Positions 12,011 through 25,134 of a stretch of DNA of 64,000 bases are shown here, in pieces. How positions within the stretch are numbered: position 1 is the stretch's first letter; each line of letters opens with the position of its first letter. This DNA is from Maylandia zebra (taxonomy: Eukaryota; Chordata; Actinopteri; Cichliformes; Cichlidae). The stretch is from positions 4,532,844 to 4,596,843 of the forward strand of contig NC_135178.1 of NCBI RefSeq assembly GCF_041146795.1, in the 5' to 3' direction. The notes beneath the pieces were generated by a model. The model had not been told where the DNA came from. It did not search any database and worked only from the letters and a program-made list of their open reading frames with translations. The position numbers and the translations under genes were made by a program.

Positions 12011-12838
12011 TACACCTTTCCCAGACAGTTTAACAGCTTCATGTTGCTGCTCATTTCTTTTCTAGAGGTGCAGTCAGTTTTTGCGTCATGTGGGGAACAG
12101 ATGCCGTTACAAATGGACATTGGTAATGGTGACATAGGGCAGTCTTACGGAAGATATTTAGTGAATGCAGTGAGGTTTTATTGCTGAATGTGTGTTTTGT
12201 TTACTGTAAATGGAACAGTCTTGCATGTAAACTTTATTTTGCGCTGAGGTTCATCAAGAATCTAAGAGTCCCTAAAAGAGTTTGATAGGCTGGCCATCCT
12301 CCTTTGTTTTGTCTTTTTTTTTTTCTTTCTTATCAGCATGCTGGGGACCTTCAAGTTACTATAAGAGTACGCACAGTCACTGCTTATTTTGTCCCTCGTG
12401 CCACACAAGCACAGTGTGTATGTGCTTAACAGTTGGCCGCTTGCATTTATGTCTTAAAATGCAACCATTAACAGAGCATGTGAGGGAACTGAGCTTTTTT
12501 TTTTTTCTGTGATATGCATGCCAAGGCAAGATTTTTCCAGATGATATAACACTGAAGATGTGTCTGTAAAAAATCTATCTGAATGCTTCATCTGTTTAAT
12601 AAAATTGTCCTTCTACTCCTCACCTTCTTTAGGGTTGCTGCTGTTTGCAGGAACGTGTGGAGCAGAAGAGCTGTGCCATTCCCCCTTTTGCCCTCTCATG
12701 CCCCCCTTTCCCCCGTGTGTCTCCCTGTGTGTTAGTGCCCCCACACCCCACCCACCCCCAACCTGATCCGTTGCCGCTCCAGCCCAAAGTCGCCCTCTCA
12801 CCCCATGCTTGGGACAAAGGTTGCTCACTGCCAGCCCA

Positions 12839-15800
12839 ATGACTGCCTGGATTGTACTACCTGTCAGCTTGTCTGCCTTCTCCATCACAGGAATATGGAT
12901 AGTGTGAGTCACAGTGCCTGGGTCTTGTATGCTGTCACATTTAAATGTGTTACATGATGGGTCGATTAATTGAAGGGTTTGTGGGAAAGGACGGAGCAAA
13001 TGGGCTTTTGTCATTGGGGATTTGTTTCTTTCTTTAAATTATGGTGGGTTTTTTACTCTACAGGTATGCCATGGCTGTGATGAATCACCATGTGTGTCCT
13101 GTGGAGAACTGGTATGTGATTTTTCTTCTATGAAGGTGATGAAATGGGCTAAAATATCTAATGGGTTACAAAAATAAACCAGAGCTAACTCCATAGCTAT
13201 GAGCAGGGAATAAACAGAGCTTTTTGTGTCACTCCTACAGGTCTTACAATGTAACATGCATAGAAGAGCTGCCCCGGCCAGGCTTCCCGAAGTCATGCTG
13301 CACCATCCAGGACATCCCCCTCATCAGGTCCCTTTGCTACACTTAATGTCTTTGTTTCAGAGTACAAAAGCTATTTTGTGTTAGCAAAGGCCTCGAAGCA
13401 TGAATTATCATCTTGTTATGTCATCGTTTTGCATAAATTGCATTTGTTTAATTTGCAAATACGCCACTTACCACAGGCGAGTACAATAGCGCTCTTGTAA
13501 AAACTAATCACTCCAAACAAGTTTTTGCAGTCCGTACGTTTAGATGATTTCTCATCTAAGTTTCAGGCCGTGTAAGCCGACATTTGGTGTCATACTTGAA
13601 TTTATTAGAGAAGCTTCCCTTGGCAGAAGCATACTGTTAAACAGTGTCAGGTAAAATACATGCGTAGTCCTTTTAAAGTAAGTCTCACTATTCAGCAGCC
13701 ATCTTGTCATCACCTCAGGGAAGTTATTTGGGCATTTATCTTAAAGATCCTATCTAAATGAATGGGGAAGGGGCCATGGCTAGTCTTATAAATAACTGCT
13801 TAAGACAGTGTTTCCTCCTTCTCACACCAGATCATTGAACAAATGGATGCAGTTAACAAAAAACAATAAGTACACTTTTCCATGTTTTTAGTATATCGAG
13901 TGGTTTGAGAACGGTTTAGTTTTGAATCTCAGTATGTGACACTGCAACAACATGATTAACTCATGTTTTTCAGTTCATTACATTGTTGATTTGCTCTTTA
14001 AGGGTAGAGGCAGGACAGCTGCCATCTTTGGCGTTTCAGAAATTAGAATAATTTATGTAATTTTTGTTGTGTGTGTGTGTCTTTGTAAATACTGTCTATA
14101 TCTTGTCTTCACAGTAAATGTGGCTCCTACCCTCCTGAAAGCTGTCTGTTCAGCCTGATAGGCAATGTTGGAGCCTTCATGGGTAAGCCTAACTAAACGC
14201 AGTATGCATGCATATCTTTACAGTGTGTATAGATGTCGATGTAGCTTGCAGTGAGTTGGCTGAGTGTGACATGTAGTCTGTAAACAATGGGGAAAATCTG
14301 TTCCTCATTATGTTTTATGTTCTATTGTTATGTTAAGTTTTAGCAACACCCAACGACAGGGTTTTAGTGTTTATGTACTAGTGTTAGCCAATGTATCACC
14401 AATTGAAGACACCAGGAAGCGACTGTACCCAAGTTTTACTTCCTGTAAAACTACCAGTTGACATTTTAACACTTCCTTTTTTTGTTGTTGTAATGATTAC
14501 ATAATCATTTTAAGCTACTTTCTGTTTCAAGTCTTAATGTTAAACTGAGATAATCATCTGTAAGAACATCAAACTTATTCGACTAGCAAGAATGATACCC
14601 TCTGTAATTGATTACCAAAGTATGACTTGGTGTATTTTTTTTATTTTATTTTTTTAGTCTTTAGTGTCTTAAAACATTTAAGAGCATCTTAAATGACACA
14701 CAGAAGAAAGGTGTGGGGTCATTTCATAAGGAATAAAAGGTGGACTGGTTAAATCTCTAATCTGTCTTTATATTCATTACCAACACTTGAGTGAAAAGCC
14801 TGTTGGCTTCTGTTTGTTAAACAAAATTAGGCAGTAGACACCTTTCATCTCAACACTGTCTCCACAGTCCACTCTGTATATTTTATTAATTCTCCACAGT
14901 TTCCCACAGGCACAGACGTTAGCCACAAGAGTTATGCAGGGGCTGGAAATAGCCTGTGCTCTCTAATCAATAATGAATACAGCTTTCCTTCCCCCTCTGT
15001 CCCTTCCCCTTCATTCACCTTCTGTGGCTTTCCTCCATTCCTTCTCCTCCCCCTCTCTCGTTTTATCACCACTCACTTCTGTCCCAGTTTTCCCACAGCT
15101 GCTTGATTGCTTCTCTCCTGCAGCTCTACTTCATTATTCACGTCACCTTTACTTCTCATATGTCTTTCCTTTATATTCCAGCTGTCATGGTTTTATTTTG
15201 TTTCCTTGCATTTTTAGTAAATAATGCATTTCTGCAATTCCTCAGTAGACCAGAAGCCGTTTTAGACCCTCCAATTCCTTCCTGTTGGTAGCTTGTGATG
15301 TTGGGCTCTGTTTTACTGACTTGCAACCTGGGTTTTTAAGCCTGCTGAGAAAATTGACCCTTATGCAAGCAGAGATGTCAGTATTTGAAAGCCAGCATCC
15401 TGTCTAGGGCAGCAGTTACATGAATCACATAGTCTAACCTTTGGAAGAATGCGTGAAGCTACTTCCCAGCTGCCTTTCTCATGATGCAGAACAGCGAGTG
15501 TCCAAATCTCAGGCGTTCAAGTTTATTCTAAAAAATTAGGAAAACAAAAGCATACTTTTCATACTAAGACCGCTTCGTTCCAATTTCAAATCAAAAAGAT
15601 TATAGATTATTAATACTTGTTAAATTTGTTTCTAACAGTTGTGATGGTGTGCTTTTTGCGCTACGCCCAAGTGATCGAACACAGCCACAGATGCTGGGTC
15701 AACACCAGCGCTCTGGTGTCTGGCTGCACCAATGCCATTGGTCTTGTCATGGTGGGCAACTTTCAGGTAAGTAAAGAAAGGAATATAATGATTGGCAGAT

Positions 15801-18800
15801 ATCATAAACCTGTTTTTATTCACAATAGAAACCCATCTAATGTTTAAAATGAGAAAATGTACCACTTTTAAGAAAAAACCCCATATTTGCTCATTTGAAT
15901 GTGGCGCACAAAAGCGCCCTCGTGTTTTTCCACGATAGTCTGTAAATATCTGAGAACCGAGGAGAGCAGCTGCTGAACTTGAACAGCAGTATTCTCTCAT
16001 TCTTGTCTGAAATAGATTTTTCTTCTGTTTCATGATCCGTCGGATGTTTTTTAGTTGAAGGGTCTGGACTGCAAGCAGGCCAGTTCAGCACCTACATTCT
16101 TCTGTTCTCATGTAAAAATGGCTGCAGTCGGTGGTTTAACAGTCTCTGCTCAAATTTGCATGGCCTTCTCTTTTAAAATAAACAAAACAAAAGCCATCGC
16201 CTGAATGGGAGGATAAGTTTCTCTAAAACCAGTGTACATATCATTCAGTATTGATGGGATCTTTCTGTTTGTACAAGCTGTTTATTTCACAGGCACTGAT
16301 GTGCCTCAATACAATCTAGATGCAGACTTTTGAACTGAGTGCTGCTGATAAGCTGGATTGTCGTCAGTTTGTCTGACCACAGAGCATTTTTGTTACCAGG
16401 GTCAATTTTATATCATCTTTAGCCAGAGAAGACGGCTATGTGTTTACTCACATGTTGCTGCCATCAAATTTAAAATGACCTTAATTTCTAAAATGATACA
16501 TTTTCTCAGTTTAAACATTTGATGTTTCAGTGTTGTGAATAAAATGAGCTTATGAGACTTGCAAATCATTGCATTCTATTTTTATTTTCATTTTATAGTG
16601 ATGCTGATCACAATAAGTGAAGACCTCGTGGATGTCACAGTTCAAACGGCTCTTCTGACATTGTTTCCATCTGACAGGTTGATCATGCCAAATCTCTTCA
16701 CTATGTGGGAGCGGGTGTGGCCTTTCCAGCAGGGCTGCTGTTTGTGTGCCTGCAGTGTGTGTTGACCTACCGTCTGGCTGTCACGGCCCTCGACTACTGG
16801 ATGGCTCATTTCCGAGTGGCTCTGGCACTGGGAGCCATGATCTCCCTCGTCTTCAGTATCCTTTCCTTACTGGAGTGAGATCCTTGTTATTATGCAGATA
16901 AACGTATGAATGTGGTTTCAGCTCTTATAAGCTTTTTTTCAGTTCCTTTAAAGCCACACTGATGATTTTGTCATTTAAAGGCATGGTGGCTCTGTGCCTT
17001 ACAGTAAGACCGTCCTGGGTTCAAACTTAGACGAGGCCTTTGTGTGCTCCATGGATGCTCTTGCTCCAGTTGGACCTCGTGGTGACCTGAGCAGGGTGTA
17101 ACCTGCTTTTCTCGCCACCTCACCTGGGACAGGAACAATCTATGAACTAAATAAGAAAAATAGCCTTTGATGTCAAACTGCCTACCTGCCTACTCATTGG
17201 CTGATTGGCAACAGAAATTAGAACCGTTCAGCTCCGTCCTCATCAATCCTCTAAGCTGCACGTGTGCGCACTGCTGGCACGGTCTCTGCGCACAGAAAAA
17301 AAAAATCTAACCTGAATTAAAATTAAAACTTTGACACTGCAAAACAGAATTGTTTAGTCAGTAAGTGACCGGCTGCTCCCGTATGGGATTAGAACAGACC
17401 TTCCCAAAGTATGGGGGCGCAGAGCCATTGCAGGGGGGGCGCGGTATGAAAAGGAAAAAACAAAACAAAAAAAACCCGCTTGGACACTGCTAGCATAATG
17501 GACAGGTTTTTGACGGGGCGCCCACACAAATGCAAATCAGGAGATGAAGCATCGCTGAATATGTTTCCAAACCAACTTCATTCAAAGCCAAAGACTAGAA
17601 AATATGGTGAAGCAAATCTGCCCTTTGGCTTCACCTGCACAAGTGCCGCGGTAGGTTTTCCCTTCATTGAGAGCAGCGCTGGGCTCTCCAAATCACGGAC
17701 AAACAGTATCCCACAGTTGTTTATGTTTTTAAACCCATTTTGCACAGAGAGGCATTTTTTTGAAAAATGTATTGATAGCAATGTTGAACATTATTACACA
17801 GGAAAAAAACAACTACACGAAAAATAATTACACCGTGACGCCTCTGCCTTTGTAAACAGAGGGACATTAACTGCATGTGTGTATGTAAGCGTGTAAACCT
17901 GCAGATAGAGACAAAATACTGTTAATCTGACTATCTGCCATTCTGCAATTCATCTCATGTAAACAATAACATGGCGCACAGCGCAACGTGAAAAAGGCTC
18001 ATACCTTTGACGTTGCCTGACCAACTCTGTATTCCTCGTCCACACTAAACGCAAAAAATTAGTTTAAAAAAAAAAATCTGTTTTCGGTGATTCGAAACGC
18101 CGTTTACATGTGGACGAAAGGTCCAAACACATAGAAACAGCTGCGTTTGCAAAATACCCGTGTAGGTGCGGACGTAGCGTGAAAGAGTTTATTTTCTTAC
18201 TACCTGTAATTTATTGCAGATTACTTGTATTTAGTTAATTGTTTACTAAATGTTTGAGATGTGAAATAAACTGCAATGGAGCAAAATATGGGTGTGTGGT
18301 TAAAGGATGTGTTTGCACGTGCATGTGCGCGCGCCGGGAGGGGGGGGCGAATATTTTTCTTGTAAAACAAAGGGGGGGCCTGGCAAAAAAAAAAAAATGG
18401 GAACGACTGGATTAGAAGATGCCACCTTATCCCATAGTCCAGCCAATAATGTGATTCACATTCGTATACACGCAGCTAATCAACGTGGCTGACAGGCTAT
18501 GACAGCGTCCTTATGTGCCGACACCGGTGTTTTAGCTAGCAAAGCGGCGTGGCTGATGTGGAGTGAAGCCACGTTAATGACAACGTGCACAACCATTGGA
18601 GCAGGACAGACGGAACAATTCACGGAAAAAGTGTGGACTTTATAACAGTTTTTAACTCTGTGTAAAACCAGAGTTATGATAAAAATATCTGCAATGTTTG
18701 TTTTTCTTCCTGAATACTGTCGTTGTTTATATTTACTGTGGGAAGAAACGGTAAAAACTGCGTTTTATAAGGAAAACGCTCAAAAGCCTGTGAGCAAAAA

Positions 18801-20226
18801 CACCAAAAAAACCCACCCTTTCCTATTGGTGGAAAAATGTACCGTGTCGACCAATCAAAAAACGATATAGCAACATAGCATTTAGTTGTTTAGGAAGGGG
18901 GGGGAAGTTTTAGGAGTGACGGCGTGTTTTGAGATGTGAGAGATTTGCGAAGTTTAGGTGTAGTTAGTGTGTAGTTAGTGTGTAGTTAGTGTGTAGTTAG
19001 TGTGTAGTTAGTGTGAGTGTAGTCAATAGTTTTGTTGTGTGTCAGAACAATGAGGCGACTGCTGAATGTTACAGGTGTTACAGCAGTGATACATCTCCTG
19101 TTGTCAGGCCTGCAGGTATCAGGCTGTTGTTCTCCTTCATCTCATAGTGGACAGAAATTATTTTTTGCAGCGGCACAAATATTGTGTGGCATCAGATTTG
19201 ATGCAGAACAGCTGATTGTTCTGTAAATAGTTTGAAATGTTTAATTAAAAAACGCCTTGGCTACATTTTTAGGTAAAAGCTGCAAAAAACTTTGTTTGCA
19301 TAACTCAGTTACTTTTTTGAAGAAGTAACTATATAATTAATTGCCCAACATTGGTCTTTATATGCTGTATTTTGCAGACAGAGTTACAGGACTCTCTCCC
19401 AGACCACAGACTCATACTCATAATACAAGTCAAGAGTTTTATTTAAAAAAAATTTTGTTGTTTTCAAAATTGGAGTTCAAGTTATTTTTACTTCAATAGT
19501 GTTAACATCCTACACAGGTCATGAACAAGATTTTTTTTTTTTTTTTAATTTCATTGTAAGTGGGCTAAAGCAGTTAAATAAAGTTGTCTAACATAAGTGT
19601 AAATGCTGTAATTTGATTATTTTAATAAACCATGTAACTTTGATTCGATGCTGGCGTGACCACAGTGCACACGTGTGCTATTGCTCACAGTGGTCCAAGG
19701 GACGCTCAGGGAGTTTGTGTGTTCGCTCAGACACGTGAAACATTAGAGGGAACATTGGTCATTATAAGTAAGCCTACTGTGGGTGAAGAAAAAATGAAGA
19801 CACCAATCATTTAATACTTTAAGTCCATCTGTTTGGTAGAGATTTGAATGTTCTGTCTGCTTCAGTGAGGATAAATGCTCTGTTCTCTCTACAAGAGCCG
19901 TTTGTCATCCTTAACTTGTCCTCCAAGGCGGCATCTTCTTCATTCACGAGAGCTTTACCCTGCAGCACGCCGCAGCCATCTGCGAGTGGGTCTTCACGGT
20001 GGACATCCTGGTTTTCTACGGGACCTTCACCTATGAGTTTGGCACAGTCACCAGTGAGACCATGATGGCAGGCTTGCAGCAGAGCCACCACGGCTCAGGG
20101 GTGATCATGGGTTCCAGGGGCCAGGGCTCAACATTAGGAGGGGCAACCAAAGGCCTCAAGTCCCCTGGGGGAAGCAGCACATCGACACATCTCAACTGTA
20201 CCCCAGAGAGCACAGCCATGTTGTAG
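12839..20226 (+). CDS. tmem150a: Transmembrane protein 150A
   Basis: Seven coding exons join in phase into 290 aa: 12839-12903, 13064-13111, 13241-13327, 14115-14182, 15639-15766, 16678-16855 and 19928-20226. The product matches the TMEM150/DRAM (Frag1) family of six-pass plasma-membrane proteins. TMEM150A is known to aid EFR3/PI4KIIIa-dependent PI(4)P synthesis. Recognisable parts are [63 protein letters not shown] and [14 protein letters not shown]. The C-terminal end [12 protein letters not shown] is very close to that of human TMEM150A (271 aa). The start ATG at 12839 opens [18 protein letters not shown], the family N-terminus. The donor of exon 3 (GTCCCT) is weak, but phase and homology support it. 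It converges tail to tail with rnf181. Confidence 0.94.
17395..18409 (+). mobile_element. non-autonomous hAT transposon in tmem150a intron 6
   Basis: The element is 1,015 bp long, bounded by the 8-bp duplication GATTAGAA (17387-17394 and 18410-18417). Its imperfect terminal inverted repeats, CAGACCTTCCCA and CAGTCGTTCCCA, are typical of hAT elements. A frame from 17480 reads [15 protein letters not shown] and later [15 protein letters not shown], like the N-terminus of ZBED5/Charlie-type hAT transposases. It then loses similarity, so only a remnant of the transposase is left. Confidence 0.85.
18957..19022. repeat. 11-bp tandem repeat (TAGTTAGTGTG)n
   Basis: About five near-perfect head-to-tail copies of an 11-bp unit lie in tmem150a intron 6. 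It is a minisatellite-like array and no function is seen. Confidence 0.85.
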
Positions 20227-21691
20227 CTGTGCAGCCCAGCCGAAAGGTCTGAAACATCACCGCAGAGGTGCTTCACGGGCTCCCACAGGAAGCCAAGCTG
20301 ACAGAGGCAGCACGTGGAGGAAGAGGAGGCGTTTGGATATCCTCAACCTGTTTTTGTTTTTAAATCTCCACTGTTGGCGTGACCTGCTGCAGTTGTTTCC
20401 TGTAGTGTTGTTGAAAGTTTGGAGCCATGAATGTTCCTCGGAGGCTGTTGATCTGGGCACTTCTGCATTAGGTAGGGTGTTGCCTGACTGGGAGAGAAGT
20501 TTTTATTTTTTATTTTACTTTCTCCAAAAGTTGATTCTGTTCATCTGGCCGTAGCAAAGTCCAGATGAACAGAATCAACTTTTGGAGATTTACTTTCCTG
20601 GATGATTGAGGATCAAGACGTTTATTTTATTTTATTTTTTACTCTGCATAGCTGATCTCTTGATGGTTTTCTCCTTCTCCCCAGACTCCTACACAAAACC
20701 TTGCGTGGCCGACCTGCTTCGGCTTTTTGCTTCTCTGCATGGCACGCTTTTCTTTCTTTCTGTCTTTTTCTTTTAACAGAAGAGCATTTCATGTTTGATT
20801 TCTGAGTTTGTGTAGTAGGTAGGAACCACTGAATGTCTGAGAAATGAATAGTTATGTTTTACAGTTTGAGAGCGCACAAGCTTTTTTTAATCAATCAGGC
20901 ATAAATTAATTATCGCACCTGCCTTTGGTTTGGTTGCACAGATAATTTGAATGCAGATGGTGAAGGTAGTTTTTAAATAATTAAAAAAAAACAAAAACGT
21001 GTAAATGTGTATGTTGGGCCTGCGTCCCTCGTGTGACAGCAGCATGGAAATGAATCAATCACCCTTAGCTGATAATCGTCATCTCCTGTATGTTGTTCCA
21101 TAAATGTGTTGACAGTTTCTTTGAAATGCTAACATTTCATGTCACCCTTTATTTCACCGATGTCCACGCAATAACTGCCATCAGTCATGTGATAATGAGT
21201 TTAACGCAAATCCTCTCTTTGCTTCTGACAGATATTTAAAGCCCATTTTATGATAAAACAAGAATCGACTTTGGCGTTTGAGGGTTCTTGTTCGCACATT
21301 GATTCCAAGCTGGACCCTTGGAAGCCTTATTTGAGTTCATAGACCAGCGTTTTGTTTCAGTAAGAAGTGATGTGAAGCCCGAGGTAGTGTGATTTATTCA
21401 CAGGAGAGGTACATATGATACAGGCTGTAGACTGGTGTCAAAGTGCTTTATGTGATGCGTTTTTGTTTTAAATTGTGTTGCCAATTTCTCTTAAGTTGTT
21501 ATCTTTGTAGTAGCTCAACACCAGACTGCCACACATCACCACTGGTCAAACTGCAGCTGGCTAATGCCGCCTGTTTAGGTTACATTTCTTTATGTTGGAG
21601 TGAGTGAGGTGTGTTTCACAGATGCACAGTATTCTGCCCTCTGCATAGTGTTGAGTCATTTTAAACTGTCTGAAACACTGGATGCCAGCAA

Positions 21692-21732
<41 letters not shown>

Positions 21733-22640
21733 TCACCTACCTCTCTTATTTTTTATTTTATTTTTCATTTTATTTTTTTGTCAGTTGGATGTTACTAGAA
21801 GGTGAAAGCTTCTGGTACAGAATACAGTTGTGAAACATTTTCCATCTGGCAGCGTTTGAGGTATTTAATGTGATGGCGAGTGGGCAGTGTGCGACTCTGT
21901 CTGCAAGTGTCTGTCCTAAAAAGTGTCAGCATCCTGTGTAACGGCACAGTGGATGCAGTTACACAGGATGCACAATCATGTGTCTGTTTTGTCAATCCTG
22001 TTTGTCCTGCAAAACTTGCCAAAAAGACTAAAATCTACTCCAGGTTGAGTTAATTTTTTTTTGTCTTTTCCGTTTTAGCATTACATCTTGTACTTTTTTT
22101 TTTTTTTTTCTTTCTTCTCATGTGTTCACCTGTAACCTGTTTCGCCATACTGTTACTGAGTCATGCAGTTTGACTCCCAATGGCAGCTTGTTTGAGTCCT
22201 CACATTGGGGTTGGGATTATTCTGTTACAGCATCTATACCATAATGCCATCTTCCACAGGCCAAATATTAAATTAGTGGATTTCATTAGTTTGTTTTTTG
22301 TTTTGTTTTTTTTCTTTCTATCCAAATGTGCACTTCAATAAGCAGTCAGATCATTGGGTTGTTTGTGTAGGAACACTGTATTACAAAAAGCCGCCTGAAC
22401 TGTACGTCTTGAACTTTAGCAACACAGAAAAACTTTACTGGTCCTGTTTTTCTTTTGAATTTGAAGAGTATGTAAATGAATGGTAATCACGGAGTCTGAC
22501 AAATCCCTGAAATCAAGTCAACACAAATTGTTTGTTTTTTTTTATAAATTCTGTAAATATGTATGATTTTTGTCTATCATTTAGGTATTTTCATTTGACA
22601 GAGATTTATATTCAAATATGAAATAAAAATGATAAATTAT
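20227..22640 (+). other. tmem150a 3' UTR
   Basis: This is sequence after the TAG stop up to an AATAAA signal at 22622-22627. It holds a 28-bp perfect hairpin (20521-20588), a long T tract (about 21690-21725) and no other gene. Its extent is inferred from the first strong polyadenylation signal with AT-rich context. Confidence 0.6.
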
Positions 22641-23017
22641 TAGCACGTGGCTTTCATGGACTATTTTAAACGCACAGATTTCCCTTTGTTTCCTCAACGT
22701 TACTTTCAGCTGCTGTGTCTTTGATTTAGAAGATTATATTTCTTCTGTGTGGGATGGCCTTCCTGACACAACCCCGAAGGAATTCAGATCTCCTCCTGGG
22801 ATCAGACCGGGGCTCTTGTTGGGTGAATGTGTAAACTACAACATTATATAAACGGCAAAATTAGTTCAACTCTACAAATCAGCTTCTATTTTCATTTCAC
22901 TTTTGGTCTTGGGTGCGTCACACTGTGGAAAATGTCAGGTGGAATATTTTTAGGACTTGCCTGTTCTTTAATGCGGCCGTTCACACCAAATGCTGAATGA
23001 ATTTGTGGCAGTTATTG

Positions 23018-23057
<40 letters not shown>

Positions 23058-25134
23058 ATTTGGCAAAAGAGCTTGTAACCCAAATTGTGCACAGTTACTG
23101 AATATACAGACACTGTTCCTGGTCAGTTGACTCTCAAATCATTTCTCTCCCTTCTCATTTTTTACATTTTTTTTTTTTTCCCTAAGGATGAATTTTTCAC
23201 AAAATGCATCGTGTTGTAACACATTTGGTGTGTAATGGCCTTTATAGAGTGGCTTTGCTTGATTTACAGCTCAAAGCCTTATATATCTCATAATGAGCTT
23301 TGATACAGCCAAGACTCATGAGATAATGACACGAGCTTTATTTACCATCTGAAACAAGCAGTTTTAGATTGCCTTTCATCAAGGCAACTGTCTTCTGATT
23401 GGCTGCCCCTCGCAAACAGATATTCAGACAGCAGGTGGGTGGGGCTTCTGTCTTCACATAGCTGTGATCGAGATGACTGTAATGAGATCTGTTCTCTTTG
23501 TCATACCGAGCCAAGAGTAAAACCAGAACGTCAGTGACGTAGTAGCTCAGCTGGCTCATGATCCATCATAATTCACAGGTTACTGTAATGTATAAAGTGC
23601 AGAAAGACAGTGAAGAGTTTTGTCATTGCTTGGATGCACAAACCAATGAAAAGTTAGAGAAGCTTTAAGTCCGTCATATCCACGACACATTCATCTCATG
23701 TCACTAAAGTCTGACCGCCAGTCTAAGACTCATTACGTCACTGTGTACTTGCTAATAGTGGAGGGACATATGGACAGCTGATGAACTTCTCAGCACTCCA
23801 TGAGTTCACTGATCCTTTTGTCTGAGATGGTGTTTAGAGCAGTCTGAGCTTTTGGCTCACAGGAAATACTTGTACATACACCGACCTCACAATTTAAAAC
23901 TTTAAAACAAAGACCAACATGGCTTCCTAATCATAGCACGCCGTACTTGTTAGATAATAACAGCATCACTCTAACTATGGTTAGTGTTCTATACGTTCTA
24001 ACGTTTTTAAAAAAGGGCCAGCTACTTATTTGCAAGCATAAATAGAAACAACTTTGGACAGAGCAGCTGACACAAATAGCTTCATAATTGGTTAAAAAAG
24101 AAAAGAAAAAGCCTGTTTAAATGTTTCCCAGATTATCACTGTGACGTGGACGCAGTTTGAAGATTGTCATATGATTCAGGAGCATTAAAACCAATTCTGT
24201 GCAGATTGTGTTATTAATATTCGCTCCAGATAGGCTACAGGACAGCCAGTGTTTTTTCTAAAATCAAAACATCATGGGACCAGCTGAAGGGGAACTCCAC
24301 AAATCTTCCCAATTACAGATCAAATTACTCAGCATGAGGAACAGACAGAAAAATCTGCTGAGACCGCAAATGTACAAAAAAGCCCGTTCTCTACTGCGAA
24401 CATGGAGTTTGAAAGGTGCGGGCATTTATCAGTGAACAATGGGCAACCCAGAATTTGACGTCCGCTAAGCTTGTTGGCGATTCTTTTAAAATTAAGCTTT
24501 TGATTAAAAAAAACAAACAAAATAAAATCAATTTTTTCAATTTTTATTTTTATGAAGAAGTAAGAACAGCAGCAGACAGATCTTAAAATCATAAATTACA
24601 AATCATAACTTCATGGTCGTTGAACAAATACAGACGAACAGATTTTGTCCATTTATAGCCTACAAAGTTGTTTTTTTGTTTGTTTTTTTTAAAGGAAAGG
24701 AAAAAGCAGCTGCTGTGTCTGAGAGCGCTCTGCTGGCAACAGGATGTGGAAGTATAATGGTCCTAGCTAGTGAGAAAAAGAGCATTTTAAATGTTTAATG
24801 ACCTTGTTGCTTCCACTGCATTCACACCACGTCAACAGAGTGGGGAGAACAGGAGCCTGTTTACATTAATCCTCGACAGTCATCCCGATTGCCCGACATT
24901 AAGTCATTCCAGATAACCCGATGTGTTTTTTTTACTGTGGTCCATTTTTTCATTATTACAATTTATGTAGGATTTGCTGATATTTTGCCAAATATTTCAC
25001 ACTGTTTCCCCATCCTTGAGCGTGAAACTACACTCTGTTTGAAATGGTGTGCGAATGCAGCTTTATGCACTTCTCAAGCTTTCATTAAACTAAAATGTCA
25101 ACGTGCCACAACCTTGCCCAACAGCACTGCAGCG
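22641..25134. other. convergent intergenic region and rnf181 3' UTR
   Basis: This region lies between the tails of tmem150a and rnf181. It includes T-rich tracts (about 23020-23055 and 23170). The part next to 25134 is the rnf181 3' UTR; its end was not fixed. No gene motif was found. Confidence 0.4.

Larger units (their letters stand above)
17225..19768. repeat. possible larger older DNA transposon enclosing the hAT copy
   Basis: The two sides share inverted terminal-like sequence. The left side reads CCTCTAAGCTGCACGTGTG (about 17250). The complement of the right end reads CCCTCTAATGTTTCACGTGT (about 19735-19755). This resembles a dispersed fish repeat whose ends read 'ttccctctaa...cacgtg'. 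Boundaries and duplication are not clear, so the call is tentative. Confidence 0.35.

Noticed and set aside
18361-18400. A-rich run as a processed pseudogene tail
   Set aside because: It lies within the right end of the hAT element and is not a retroposed poly-A tail.
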